NCBI RefSeq assembly: GCF_025780085.1
Contig: NZ_JAOXHL010000003.1
Coordinates: 1-64,000, forward strand
DNA: 64,000 nucleotides
Direction: 5' to 3'
DNA from: Ureaplasma miroungigenitalium
Lineage (GTDB): Bacteria; Bacillota_I; Bacilli_A; Mycoplasmatales; Mycoplasmoidaceae
Of the stretch, positions 32,120-45,264 are shown piece after piece (position 1 is the stretch's first letter; every line of letters begins with the position of its first letter). The notes below the pieces were generated by a model. The model saw only the letters and a list, made by a program, of their open reading frames with translations, was not told the DNA's origin and made no database searches. Both the position numbers and the translations under genes were made by a program.

Positions 32120-33361
32120 ATGACCAAAGAAGAAATAAAATCATTTAGAAAAGAAAACAAATTATTATATTTTAATCGTTTTCGTTTTGTCTTGTTTGAA
32201 TTTACTGACATGCAAGCTTATTCGAAGATTATGAATATTAAGTCAATCGTAGCGTTTTTTTATCAATTGTGCTTAATGATTATGGTTGTCGCTTCGTCAA
32301 CCATAATCATTTATAATCAAGCCAACTTAAACAACACTTCTGACCCCATTCAAGAAACAAACCATCATACATTTATCAAGCAATACTTTTTAATTTTTTA
32401 CATTATTAACTATGTATTTTTATTTGATTACTTTTTACGTTGGTTTTATGCAGACTATTCGCAATATAAATGAAGCCGAATCAAAGCTTTCTTGCTGTTT
32501 CCTTTTCGTTTTACAAGCTTTCTTGACTTTGGTTCATTCCTAATCATTATCATTATTTACCATTCTGGCTTGCAACAAACATTGTTTAGTAACGAATTTT
32601 TAACAGATGATCAGGTATTTAGTGATTTTGTAAACAATCCAGTGTATATGGATGTTTTCCCTGCAGCCATTTTATTTAAGATTTTAGGATTACATAAAAA
32701 AATTATCAATAATACAGTTTTGGCCTCAGATATTAATGTCTTTGGAGAAGTAATTAAACGTCGTTGAAGAATTTTATTATCATCAATCATTGTTATTTTA
32801 GTGTTTGCTTTTGTGTTAAGTTTCATCATCTTACGTTGCGAACAAGACTACTACCATTTAAAAAACATTCCATATGAGAGCGATAAATATAAATTTAGAT
32901 CACTAGGTGATTCATTATGATTTGCCGTGGGTACTATCACCACAATTGCTTATGGTGATTTAGCACCAGTTAGTGAACAAGGGCGTTTCTTCGCATCCAT
33001 TATGGGGGTTATCGGAGTTACTTATTACGGCTTCTTAACTTCATTATTTGCTTCAGGGATTATTTCAGTTTTAAACGAATCAGCCCGTGCCAGAACAAAT
33101 ACAAAGTTATTACAATTCCAATCTGAAAACGAACGTTTATTAAACGATTTTTCAATCAAGATTATTGATGAATTTAAAAAATACAAAAATAAAGATGCTG
33201 AAGAAGCCGAGGATGCTAGTGTTAAAAATGAAGAAACAATCATTTTACACAAACAACGAACATCACGACGTCATCCTAAACTATTAAAAGGTTTAGTGGA
33301 TGATTTCCAAAAGAAAAACAAACAAGTGGTTTGAAATTTAAGAAAACCAATTAAACGATAG
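32120..33361 (+). CDS. Six-helix potassium-channel-like protein with altered filter
   Basis: A 413-residue protein with voltage-channel topology: helices at about 41-64, 86-108, 124-145, 172-190, 214-237 and 285-308, with a re-entrant pore at about 262-280. The selectivity filter reads TTIAYGD (274-280), where Ala277 replaces the first Gly of the usual TVGYGD. The fourth helix is only weakly basic (K184, H189, K190, K191), so voltage sensing is doubtful. The C-terminal about 100 residues are a charged coiled coil. AAAGGAAAAA precedes the ATG. It would set membrane potential, which matters in a cell that makes ATP from an ion gradient (inference). ligA begins 8 nt later. Confidence 0.8.
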
Positions 33362-33369
33362 GGTGAATT

Positions 33370-35353
<1,984 letters not shown>

Positions 35354-35379
<26 letters not shown>

Positions 35380-36070
35380 GAAAGCAAAATATATTACTGT
35401 TAACAAAAGCCTTTTTGATTTTGCATTAAGTGCTATTATGTTAGCAGTCTTTTTGGTTATTAACTATCTTTCTTCATTTTTGAAGTTTCATTTTCTTGTT
35501 TTAGATTTTGCTTGTTTAGCCTTAGTTGTTCTGGTCTATAAAGTTCGTACTCCATTTGTTTATATTGCCACCATTTTCGGCAGCATGTTTAACTTTTTTT
35601 ATTCAAGTGCTAGTTTTATTGGCGTCTTGATCGCCTTATTTAATAATTTAGTTTTTATTTCGTTTGTGTGGATTTTTGCGCGTGTAGTGTTTAAAGAAAA
35701 ACAACATTTAAAGCGCTATTTATTGTTAACGCTTGTTTGCAGTTGTTTAATTACAACTACGATTAGCACTGTAATGAATGCTATTTTATTCACGCCACTA
35801 TTTTGATATATTTTCAAAGTCAGTGACACAATTAATTTTTGTCAATTAATTAAAACTTATCAACCCACACCTTATTTATTGAATGCTCCGACCTATCTAC
35901 TTGGCCATATTTATTTGTATGTACCATTTAATTTAATTAAATATGCAGGCATCATAATTTTGGCGTTGATGATTGCACCTTTATTAATTAATCGTCATAA
36001 AACGATTAAATATACCCAAACTCATAACCTACATTTTCGGTTCAATTATGACTTTAAAAAGACACCTTAA
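35354..36070 (+). CDS. Probable ECF-transporter S-component-like membrane protein
   Basis: A protein of up to 238 residues with about six helices (residues 20-42, 45-62, 66-84, 86-110, 122-146, 190-212) and basic ends. Size and helix pattern resemble the substrate-binding S components of ECF vitamin transporters as annotated in mycoplasmas, but no substrate signature is visible. No ATG precedes the first helix; TTG 35354 is the longest start, inside ligA, and ATT 35393 with AAGAAAG upstream is an alternative. The first ATG (35438) would cut helix 1. No ATPase genes are next to it, so it would use shared energising subunits. Confidence 0.6.
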
Positions 36071-36112
36071 AAAAACGCGGCTGTTTTAAAATTTTAAAAT
36101 GTATTACAATTA

Positions 36113-36118
36113 TATAAT
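36113..36118 (+). promoter_or_regulatory. -10 element upstream of deoC
   Basis: TATAAT 14 bp before the ATG, with AAGGTG (36121-36126) as ribosome site directly after it. The very short leader makes it a weak call; ATTTTAAAAT at 36090-36099 is a small palindrome nearby. Confidence 0.4.
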
Positions 36119-36132
36119 AGAAGGTGAAAAAA

Positions 36133-36801
36133 ATGAATAAATATAGTAAGTATATCGATCATACTCTTTTGAAAAATGAAGCAACATTTGATGATATTAA
36201 CGACCTAGTTAATGAAGCAATTGAATACGATTTTTTTAGTGTCTGTATCCAACCGTTTTTCGTTAAATATGCGAAACATTTATTGTTAGATCAAAAAGTA
36301 AAAATTACAACAGTAATTGGCTTTCCATTAGGGATGAACACCATAGCAACAAAAGTTTTTGAAGCCAAACAAGCCATTCAAGATGGTGCTGATGAAATTG
36401 ATATGGTCATTAATATCAATGAATTACGTAGCCAAAACTTTGAATACTGTTTATCAGAAATTAACCAAATCAAGCAAGCAATTGGCGATCATGTTTTAAA
36501 AGTTATTGTGGAAACAGCGCTTTTAGACCATGATACAAAAGTATTTGCAGCCAATTTAATTTTAGCTTCGAATGCTGATTTTATTAAAACATCAACGGGT
36601 TTTGCTTCTTCGGGAGCAGTTTTAGAGGATGTAATTTTATGAAAAGAAATTCTTGGTGACCAAAAAGAAATTAAAGCTGCCGGCGGTGTTAAAAACATCG
36701 ATGATTTAGAAGCATTTATTAAACACGGGGCAACGAGAATTGGTACATCATCTGCAATTAAAATTTTAAAAAATGCGAAGATTGGTGAAAGTGATTACTA
36801 A
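36133..36801 (+). CDS. deoC: Deoxyribose-phosphate aldolase
   Basis: A 222-residue class I aldolase that cleaves deoxyribose 5-phosphate to glyceraldehyde 3-phosphate and acetaldehyde. IDHTLLKNEAT at the N terminus, VIGFPLGMN (about residues 60-68), DEIDMVINI with the catalytic Asp (about 87-95), the Schiff-base Lys in DFIKTSTGF (about 150-158), and AAGGVKN near 180. ATG 36133 chosen for its spacing to AAGGTG; an ATG at 36124 sits on the ribosome site. The stop overlaps the next gene's ATG (TAATG). One TGA Trp at 36640. Confidence 0.95.
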
Positions 36802-38315
36802 TGCAGAATACTTCAAAACAAAATTTTTGAACCAAACATTTCGGAACTAAAGAGTTTGCAAAAATAATTTGTAAACAATTTTTTCCAACGGTTATTAACT
36901 TTATTATCTTAACAATTATCCCGATGGTGGGATCTTTTTTATTAGCTGCGTTTAACGTCGGCAGCCATGGGACCGAGGCTAAAACGGCTGCTATTTTAGC
37001 GATTGAAGTAATGTTCTTACCAGTTATTTTAATGACTGCGATAACTTCAATGGGAGCTACTTTAGGAGCGCAGTATTATGGGCACAAGGATTTCGTGCGT
37101 TTTAAAGAGACGATGAACTTCTCAATTTTTGTGGGATTAATTACTGCGGTTGTGATTACGATTATTGCAATGAGTATCCCAAATCAATTAATTGCTTTAT
37201 TTAGTGGTTCTAAATTAAAAGACAACGCAACGCCTGAACAAATTGCATCATTTAAGTTAACTAATGAACTGGCAGCCAGCTATTTACGTATTGTAATTGC
37301 CTCATTAATACCATTTATTGTCAGCTTTACATTTGCAACGGCTTTCAGACAAGATAAAGCAACATTCTGACCATTAATTTCGTCATCTGTTGCTTTAGCA
37401 ATTAACATTATTTTAGCGGCCATCTTAGTTAAGGTTTTTGAACATGATTACTACAATGCAACTATGGCAGTCGCTGGATGTACATTGATTGCACGTTTCT
37501 CTAATGCTTTATTCTTAGTAATCTTGTCATTATTTAAAAAAACACGACCATATTATATTTTTAACCATTTACGAATTAGTAAATTAGTTTTCAAACAAGT
37601 GGTTAAAGTTGGATGACAAATTGTAATTAACGAATTCTTATTCGCTTTAGGAACAACTGTTATTCTTGGATTTATGTTGAATTATTATAGTGATAAGCGG
37701 GACTCAATTGCCACTGTTTCATTATTAATTCAATTTATTGCTTTAATGTGACCGGGTTCTGCAGCTGTTACAGCGGTTGTTGTAACGGCAGAATTAGGGG
37801 CGCAAAGAAACGATTTAGCTAAACAAAATGCGCGTCGTTTAATCAATTGAAGTTTTATAGCTGCGACTCTTTTAAGTATTATTATTTTAATCTTATCAAC
37901 ATTCGTAAACCAATTATTAAACCCACCAACTGACGACTCTATAGCAGCTAAAGAAAGAGCTGAAGCTATCGTCAAAACAGCAACATACCTAGAATATGTG
38001 CTTTTAGTTCGAGTGATGTTTGAATTCCCGTTTGCTTTTATGTATTCAGCAATTAAGAGTGGGGGAAGTAAATTCTTATTAGCTATGGATATTTTATCTG
38101 TTGTTATTTGAATGATTATTATTGGGCTAATGACAAATGTTAATGTAGACCCAAACAATAAGTACAATATTTATCTCCTGTTCTTCATAATGTATGCCGA
38201 AAACATTTTTAAATTCGCCTTGGGATGAATTATCTTTAGTAAAACCAAATGGAACAAAACGGTTATCCATACAGAAGAGGGATTAAATGAAAATACAACA
38301 AATAAACAAGTTTAG
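36801..38315 (+). CDS. MATE-family efflux protein
   Basis: A 504-residue membrane protein with about 12 helices and internal twofold similarity. The family pattern is seen at the first half (QFFPTVINFIILTIIPMVGSFLLAAF, then SMGATLGAQYYGHKDF) and second half (VGWQIVINEFLFALGTTV, then TAVVVTAELGAQRND). MATE proteins export cationic drugs or metabolites in exchange for protons or sodium. No substrate can be read from the sequence. Translationally coupled to deoC by TAATG, and its last 29 nt overlap the DEAD-box gene. Confidence 0.88.
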
Positions 38316-39642
38316 AAATTTACAACCTTGAATCATCGAGGTTCTAAATCGTTTAAACATTATTAAACCAACACAAATTCAAAGAGATACTTTTGGGTAT
38401 CTAAATAAACAAAAAAACTTAGTTGGGATTGCAGAAACGGGAACAGGAAAAACTTTAGCTTTCTGTTTACCTATTTTAAATAATTTAGATTTTGACAAAC
38501 AGCTACAAGCTTTAATTATTGTTCCTACAAAAGAATTAGCAATGCAAATTAATGCTGCACTAACTCCGTTTGTGGAACATAATAAACATTTAAATGTTAA
38601 AGCGTTAGTTGGGGGTGTTGATTTAGAAAAACAAGTTAACAAGGATTGAAATAAAAATCAAATTATTATTGCCACACCTAATCGTCTGAAATATTTCTTA
38701 GAAAATAATTATTTAGATCTACGTGAACTAAAAACACTAGTATTCGATGAAGCTGATATGTTAATGGAACATGGCTTTGCAGACGACTTAGATGCTGTGA
38801 TGCAACGGATTAGCAAATTAAATGTTCAAAAAGTTAGCTTTTCAGCAACTTTGAATGAAATGCTATCAATCCAAATTAAAAAATATTTTGGTGACACTAA
38901 GATTGTTAATAGTGCAACTAATATTTACACGAATGAAAACATCAAACACTATATCATTCATAACCATGATAAAGATCACTCGCTAGCTACTTTAATGCGT
39001 ACTATCGACCCATATTTATGCTTAATTTTTTGTAATACAAAAAAACAAGTAGAAAAGATCTATAAACAATTATTGGACCAAAAATATAATGTGGGAATGT
39101 TCCACGGTGATTTGCAAAAACGTGAGCGTCACAATGCTTATAAAAAAATGAAAAACCTGGACTTCCAATATGTTGTTTGTTCTGATTTAGCGAGTCGTGG
39201 GTTAGATATTGATGGTGCTAGTCATATTATTAGTTATGATTTACCGTCCGAAAGTGAGTTTTATGTACACCGTGCCGGCCGTGCTGGTCGTGGTAAATAT
39301 ACCGGTGAATCTTACGTTTTATATGATAACCGCCAGAAGTCAACAGAACTTTTAAAACTAGTTAAGAAGGGTATTGTCTTTCTTCATAAAAGAATTCGTA
39401 ATAATGAATTATCAAACTACAAATATACTTGAAAAACAAATAAAGCACCTGTTGATTTTAAAACTAATTTAGAGATTAAAAAAGCTGTTTTATTAGCTGA
39501 TAAAAAAGTCAAGCCAGGCTATAAGAAAAAACTAAAACAAACGATTAGTAAAATTCAACAAAAAAACAAACGAGCACACATTGAAAAGAAAATGAATGCT
39601 CATAGAATTCGTGGCTATAAAATGAAAAACGCGAATAAATAA
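38287..39642 (+). CDS. DEAD-box RNA helicase
   Basis: A 451-residue ATP-dependent RNA helicase with all motifs: the Q motif (KPTQIQRDTF), motif I AETGTGKT (about 49-56), VPTKELA, TPNRL, motif II DEAD (about 155-158), motif III SAT, then ASRGLD and HRAGRAGR in the second domain. A highly basic tail of about 75 residues (KKLKQTISKIQQKNKRAH) is suited to RNA binding, as in CshA-like proteins used in ribosome assembly or decay. It starts inside the MATE gene. The PHP gene follows after 11 nt, so they may share a transcript. Confidence 0.93.
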
Positions 39643-39653
39643 CAAGCTTAATT

Positions 39654-40358
39654 ATGTTAAAAATAAAAATTGATTTGCACACGCATACAGTTGACTCGAA
39701 TAAATATGGATCAAATGTAAGCAAGAGTTCGGACGATGATATTTTTTATAAATTAAAAACCAACAACGTTAAAATAGTGTGCTTTTCAGATCATTTAAAT
39801 TTTGATAAAAATCAATATTTAAAAAGGGCATCCTTGGGTTTAGAATTTAAACCAGAAATAATTGTATGACCAGGGATTGAAATTGATATTTATTTGCATG
39901 ACAAAAATACACGTGCACAGGTGATAGTGGTATTTAATCCCAGTCATGATTTAGCTGCACTAGAAAAATTTTGTCAAACAAATTTTAATCCAGACTTTAA
40001 TCCGCTAAATTTTGATAAACATTCTTATGCAGAATTGATTTCTTTGTTAACTAAGGAACAATATGACTTCTTGATTTTTCCGCACGTTGGTAAAGGTGTT
40101 GATTTTGTTTATCCAACAGATATTGAAAACCAAAGAGTGGATGGTTTGGATAGTATCAAACCAGACCATAAAAATGTTTTAAAAATGCGTAAACACGGAA
40201 TCCAAGCACCGGTTGTGTGTTTTAGTGATACACATGATTGAGAAAACTACCCACAACATAGTTATTATTGAACATGACTAACTACTGAATCGCTTGCTTT
40301 TAATGACGTGAAACAATCTATTTTACAACATCAAATTACACTAAAAAAATGTGTATAA
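39654..40358 (+). CDS. PHP-domain hydrolase, N-terminal half of a split TrlF-like protein
   Basis: A 234-residue PHP phosphoesterase with a complete metal set: DLHTHT (7-12), FSDH (about 45-48), GIEIDI with Glu (about 75-80), FPHVGKG (about 141-147), and FSDTHD (about 192-197). After the last motif, TWLTTESLAFNDVKQSI resembles the WIKA.TFEGLrQi segment that links PHP and ATPase regions in TrlF-family proteins. In that family one chain carries both parts; here the ATPase is the next gene. TrlF-type proteins are predicted to act in RNA repair, with function unproven. No ribosome site is obvious; the terminator behind it ends its transcript. Confidence 0.8.
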
Positions 40359-40368
40359 AGAAGATGAT

Positions 40369-40399
40369 AAAAGAGCGTTAAAGACGTTCTTTTATTTCT
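40369..40399 (+). terminator. Intrinsic terminator after the PHP gene
   Basis: AAAAGAGCGT (40369-40378) pairs with ACGTTCTTTT (40384-40393) including one G-U pair, followed by ATTTCTTTT. Confidence 0.75.
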
Positions 40400-40407
40400 T
40401 TTAAGGT

Positions 40408-40413
40408 TATAAT
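40408..40413 (+). promoter_or_regulatory. -10 element of the SMC-like ATPase gene
   Basis: TATAAT 30 bp before the ATG at 40444, with GAGGAGGGA (40432-40440) as a strong ribosome site. Confidence 0.55.
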
Positions 40414-40443
40414 ATTCGTATTCCACACAAAGAGGAGGGAAAT

Positions 40444-42159
40444 ATGATTTCATATATTGAATTTGAAAACAAAAAAACGGATGAACTATATCGTTTAGAC
40501 TTTGACACACATTGTAATATTATTTTAGGATGTAAGGGTTCTGGCAAGAGTAGTTTATTATTAATGATTGCTGAAATCATAGCAGAAAAAGCTATTGATA
40601 ATCCTAGTTTAAATGACTTTAAAAATCGCTTTTTAGGTGATTGAGCCATTAAGACAATTTGTTATGACCAAACGAACCGGATTGATAGAATTAACCATAA
40701 AGAACTAAAAATCGCTGCAAAATGAGAAAAGATACCAACAGAATTGCAAGCATTTTTACCGGGTTACATTATTCAAAATGATGATCGTAAGGTCTCGTTA
40801 GATGAGATTACGGAAATCGAAAATACGAAAACAAAGGTCACAAAAGAATTTGTAGATGTGATCATGAATAATCGGCCTTTTGAAAAAGAACTTAAACTAT
40901 TTAGCGAATTGTATGATTATGTTGAGGCATATTATAGTTTGCAAGATCAAACGTTAGACTACACCGTTTTTATTAAGAGTAACAAAAGTTTAGCTGAACT
41001 AAAAAACAAAAAAACTAACTTTACGCATAATTTGAAATATGATCCCAAACCAATTATTGATCGTTGAGATGAGTTACAAAAACAACTACAAATCAATTAC
41101 ATTGATCGTTTACAACTGTTGCTGAATTCAGATAAAAATGTTGCAAAAATCTTGCATGAAATTAATGACTTATTTCCAAATGCTAAACAGACTCATGAAA
41201 CACTTATTAATATGGGTGAAGATCATCAGAGAATGATTCATTTAATTGAAGAACAAATTAACAAATATAAACAAATAAAAGCTCATATCGATCAATATAA
41301 AAATACTTTTGCTTTGTTTGCCAAAGTTTTTCGTAACAAAATCAATGAAAATAAAGCACGAAATACACAAGAACAAAACATGTTTGAAAAATACACGCAA
41401 GTGTTAGATTATTTCAAAAAACTGCCCCGGATTCTCATTAACATTCAAAACCAATATCAGAAGATTATTAATGATGATACAATCATTCCTATCAATTGAG
41501 TTTTGAAAAAACAATTAGAACGTTGCCCAGGATTAGAATTCCGCTTTAAATCTTTTAACCTTTCGAACGAAGAAAAAAGAGATATTATTAAAAAATATAT
41601 TGGGATGCCAGGCAATGGGAATATTCGCTTAGATAAGTTAAAACTTGATAAATCAAATAAAACTATGCAAAAAATAATTGAGGATTTATTAAAGAAGACC
41701 GAGAATGAAGAAAAGCGCATTGTGCTATATGCGAACGATAAAGAATATTCGACATTATCAAATGGGCAAAAAACTATGTTCGGTGTTTTATATGGGATTG
41801 AAGCGGCGCGAACATCCAATGATTTACACGCCAATTATTTTCTCTTAGATCAAATTGAAGATAATTTAGATTCTAAGACAGTTTTTGATGAAATTCTTCC
41901 CGTGCTGAAATCACTAAAAAAAGAAAATAAACAAATTTTTATTGTTACACACAATCCTAATCTAGGTATCTTATTAGATGGTAAAGTTATTGAAACAGAT
42001 ATTCATCACCCTGAGATGGCATTTAAATTTAAGAATGTTGAAACATTAGCGGGGCATGATAATGCTCAATCAATTTATTTAGAAGGAACAATGGAAGCCT
42101 TAGAACAACGTCGTGCGATTTTAAATCAAAAAATTGAAAATAAGGAAGGAAAAAACTAA
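40444..42159 (+). CDS. SMC/ABC-like ATPase, C-terminal half of a split TrlF-like protein
   Basis: A 571-residue P-loop ATPase. Walker A GCKGSGKSS is at residues 29-37. About 380 largely helical, charged residues follow (coiled coil, with KTKVTKEFVD and QEQNMFEKYTQ stretches). Then the ABC signature STLSNGQKT (about 438-446), Walker B with the unusual LLDQIEDNLDS (Gln after Asp, as in TrlF proteins, where IDQPEDDLD is typical) and the H-loop IFIVTHNPN. It pairs with the PHP gene upstream but has its own promoter. The next gene overlaps its stop by one base. Whether the two proteins assemble is untested. Confidence 0.82.
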
Positions 42160-42458
42160 TGATCATAATTAACTATATTCCTGAAGACCAAACAATTAGT
42201 GTGTCTTCTGATAAAATACGAGAGAATAAAAAAGGCAACCAACTGATTATTAATATCGAAAATCCTGGTGAAGGATGACAAGCAGATAAAATTAATAACT
42301 TCTTAGCTTTACTTGTAGACAATGAAGAAGAATTAGAAGTACAACTAACACCAGACGCAACAGCTGCGCAAAAAGAAGTGTTTGCCATCGATTTTGTCTA
42401 TGAATTATTTCACACGTTTGCAAAAGAATACAATCTAAACCGCCAGATGGCAAAATAA
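42159..42458 (+). CDS. Small acidic partner protein of the SMC-like ATPase
   Basis: A 99-residue acidic protein not recognised. ATG 42159 overlaps the ATPase stop (TAATG), so it is translated with it. An N-terminal part of short strands (residues 1-35, IINYIPEDQTISV and QLIINIENPGEGW) precedes two helices (about 40-60 and 66-95). One TGA Trp (residue 40). There is no motif for enzyme or DNA binding. Tight coupling suggests a subunit or regulator of the ATPase (inference). Confidence 0.75.
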
Positions 42459-42482
42459 AAAAAGGGTTAATCCCTTTTTTTA
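42457..42482. terminator. Bidirectional terminator between the ATPase operon and metG
   Basis: An A7-GGG / CCC-T7 hairpin with a 5-nt loop (TTAAT, 42467-42471), usable from both strands because the convergent metG ends here. Confidence 0.7.
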
Positions 42483-44021
42483 TTTTTCAATAACAATACG
42501 TTGGAAGATAGGAGAAGCTGTGCCGACTTCGTGATTATTAAATAAATGATAATCGCGTAGCTTTTTAAATGTTAACATCTCAGGTGTAAAGTTCATTTGT
42601 TGAGCAACAGTTTGAGTAGATGTTTGCAAAATAGGTTGATATAAGATTGTACAAATATGAACAACCTTAGTTAAGAAATATAAAAGTTCATCAAGAGCAG
42701 CAATATCATCGTTTTTGAATAATTCTCACGGCTTCTTTTCTTCAATGTATTTATTTGCAAAATCTAATAAGTTTTGTAAAACCATTAATGCTTTATCAAT
42801 TTGATAAAGATTAATTTGGTCTATAAATTGTTTAATAAATTGGTCTAATTGATCAGTTAGATCTTTTGGTAAAGTAACAGGACGTATGATGTTACTGTTG
42901 TATTTTTTTAGCATTCCTAAAGTTCGAGAAACCATATTGCCAAAGTTATTAGCCAGATGTGTATTGTATGTTTCAATTAAATTATCATAACTAAAAACGC
43001 TATCTTTATACATTGATAAATCGGCTAATAAATAATAACGCGTAACATCAGCGCCGAAACGATCAATTAAGTCATGTGGATCTACAACATTACCCAATGA
43101 TTTTGACATCTTACCTTCTTTAGTAATAATTCAACCGTGCGAAAGAATTTTAGATGGTAAACGGATACCTAAATCATGTAGGAAGATTGGTCAATAAATA
43201 CAGTGGAAACGAGTAATTTCCTTTGATAATAAATGAACAACTTCTGTTTTATCATCGTTTCAAAATTTTTGGAAAAGGTGATCATCATTCGTTAAGTAAC
43301 CAGTAGCTGTTACATAATTCATTAGTGCATCTAATCAGACATAAATAACATGTTCAGGATTTTCTAGGATAGGAACCCCTCAGTTAAAAGTAGTACGTGA
43401 AATAGAAAGATCGTTTAAATCTTGTAAGAAGTTATTGATCAGCTCATTTACACGTTCTTTAGGAACAATAAAATCAGGATGCTGTGCATAATAGTCCATT
43501 AAAAATTGCGTGCTCTCTTTCATTTTATAGAAATAAGAAGCTTCCTTTTTTTGTTCTAGAAGATGGCCGAAATGACATGTTTTTTGATTGTCACTATTGA
43601 TGACAACGTCAGCATCGTTAATGTTTTCTTCACATGAAACACAATAATTACCCACTCATTCATCTAAATAAATTTTGTTTTGTTTATATAATTGAGAAAA
43701 AATCTTTTGAACGCTTTGCACGTGGTTTTTATTAGTGGTACGAATAAAACAGTCGTAATCAATTTGTAGACGTGTTCATAGATCAACAAAACTTTGTTGC
43801 ATTAAATCAACATATGCTTGTTCACTCATGTTAGCTTCCTTAGCTTTAGTTTGAATTTTTTGACCGTGTTCGTCAACTCCGGTTACAAAAAAAGTTTCAT
43901 AACCGAAGAGCTTTTTATATTTGGCTAAAACATCGGCAATAATGGTTGAATAAGCGTGGCCGATATGGGGTTTACCAGAAGGGTAGTAAATGGGTGTTGA
44001 GATAAAGAATTTTTGAGACAT
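42480..44021 (-). CDS. metG: Methionyl-tRNA synthetase
   Basis: A 513-residue class I synthetase charging tRNA-Met. HIGH at residues 19-22 (KPHIGHAYS) and KMSKS (GKMSKSLGN, about 304-312) are intact. A knuckle with CVSC and, later, CHFGH lies in the connective insert, a variant of the usual four-Cys zinc site. The anticodon domain (about 350-513) is present with no C-terminal EMAP-like extension. TGA Trp codons are numerous. RBS AGGAGGATTACC precedes the ATG. It is the last gene of a six-gene minus-strand cluster. Confidence 0.96.
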
Positions 44022-44031
44022 GGTAATCCTC

Positions 44032-45264
44032 CTATTTCTTTCTTTTTGTAAAACTTTGATGAATGATATTCAGTTTTTCTTCTAAATCATTTTTTTGACC
44101 AAAATAAAATTTTTGATGTTTGATCTGTTTTGGTAGATAATCCTGTTCAATATAATGTTGCGGAAAATCATGCGGATATAAATAACCCTTAACGCCTAGT
44201 TTCACAGCACTTGCATAATGCGCATCGCGTAAATGGTTGGGAACATTATGTTCGCCTTGTTCTTCTAAACTCATGAGCACAGCATTATAAGCTAAATATG
44301 AAGCATTGGATTTGGGTGACATACAGATCTGAATGACTAAATTAGCTAAAATCTTTTCGTTTTCAGGATAGCCTAGATAACGGCATGAACTAATTCCTTG
44401 ATCAACGCGTGCACATAAGTTAATATTAGCTAATCCCACATCTTCATATACACACACAAGCATGCGTCGATAAATAGCATCAAAATCACCGATCCGAATT
44501 AAACGGGCAAGGTAGTATAAACCTGCGTCAATATCTGAACCTCGTAAGGATTTATGAAAAGCCGATTTTAAATCATGGATTTCATTACCATCCCTATGGC
44601 CTAAACTATAAGAACCACCCATAATTTGAGTTAGTAGTGCAAGGTTAATTGGTGTGGGTTCACTATATAGAACACTAATAATTTCCAATATATTTATAAT
44701 CGCTCGCAAATCACCATTAGTTTGTTGAATTAAATAATCAAACGCTTGCGGTTCGAAATAAGTATGTGGATTAAATAAATTAGTTAGTCGTTGCTGAATG
44801 CTAGTGGGCTTAATAGGGTGAAAAGCCAATAATTGACAACGCGAACGCAGGGCTGCGTTAATAGCGAAGAACGGGTTTTCAGTTGTGGTGGCGAAGATAA
44901 TGATTTTATTAGATTCAATTAATGGTAAAAGGATATCTTGCTTATCTTTATTGAGTCGATGAATTTCATCGACAACAATAATGTATTGTTGCGATAATTT
45001 AGCTACTTCTATAATATTTAGCAAATCTTTTTTGCTATCTAAAACCGGATTAAAAAACTGAAACGGAATATTTAAATTAGCAGCCAAAACACGAGCGAAA
45101 CTGGATTTACCAACGCCTGGTGGACCGTGCATAATTAAATTCGTGGCATATTTCTTATCCACCATACGCGCTAATAAACCGTTGGTACCTAAAAGATGTT
45201 CTTGACCAACTAAGTCTGTTAAATGTTGTGGCGTTTTCAATTGTTCAATAATTTTTTTAAGCAT
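44032..45264 (-). CDS. rarA: RarA/MgsA-type AAA+ ATPase
   Basis: A 410-residue replication-fork maintenance ATPase. Walker A GPPGVGKS is at 47-54 and Walker B VVDEIH near 98-102; TTTENPFF (about 125-132) is the sensor region and [11 protein letters not shown] carries the arginine finger. The C-terminal tetramerisation part has the RarA pattern [20 protein letters not shown]. Length is close to the bacterial norm (about 420-445). Its start overlaps rsmI by 8 nt. Confidence 0.92.
   Translation of the reverse strand: MLKKIIEQLKTPQHLTDLVGQEHLLGTNGLLARMVDKKYATNLIMHGPPGVGKSSFARVLAANLNIPFQFFNPVLDSKKDLLNIIEVAKLSQQYIIVVDEIHRLNKDKQDILLPLIESNKIIIFATTTENPFFAINAALRSRCQLLAFHPIKPTSIQQRLTNLFNPHTYFEPQAFDYLIQQTNGDLRAIINILEIISVLYSEPTPINLALLTQIMGGSYSLGHRDGNEIHDLKSAFHKSLRGSDIDAGLYYLARLIRIGDFDAIYRRMLVCVYEDVGLANINLCARVDQGISSCRYLGYPENEKILANLVIQICMSPKSNASYLAYNAVLMSLEEQGEHNVPNHLRDAHYASAVKLGVKGYLYPHDFPQHYIEQDYLPKQIKHQKFYFGQKNDLEEKLNIIHQSFTKRKK

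Noticed and set aside
36489-36698. Minus-strand frame inside deoC
   Set aside because: Shadow of the aldolase active-site region.
40407-40649. Minus-strand frame opposite the start of the SMC-like ATPase
   Set aside because: Antisense to the Walker A coding region and its strong ribosome site.
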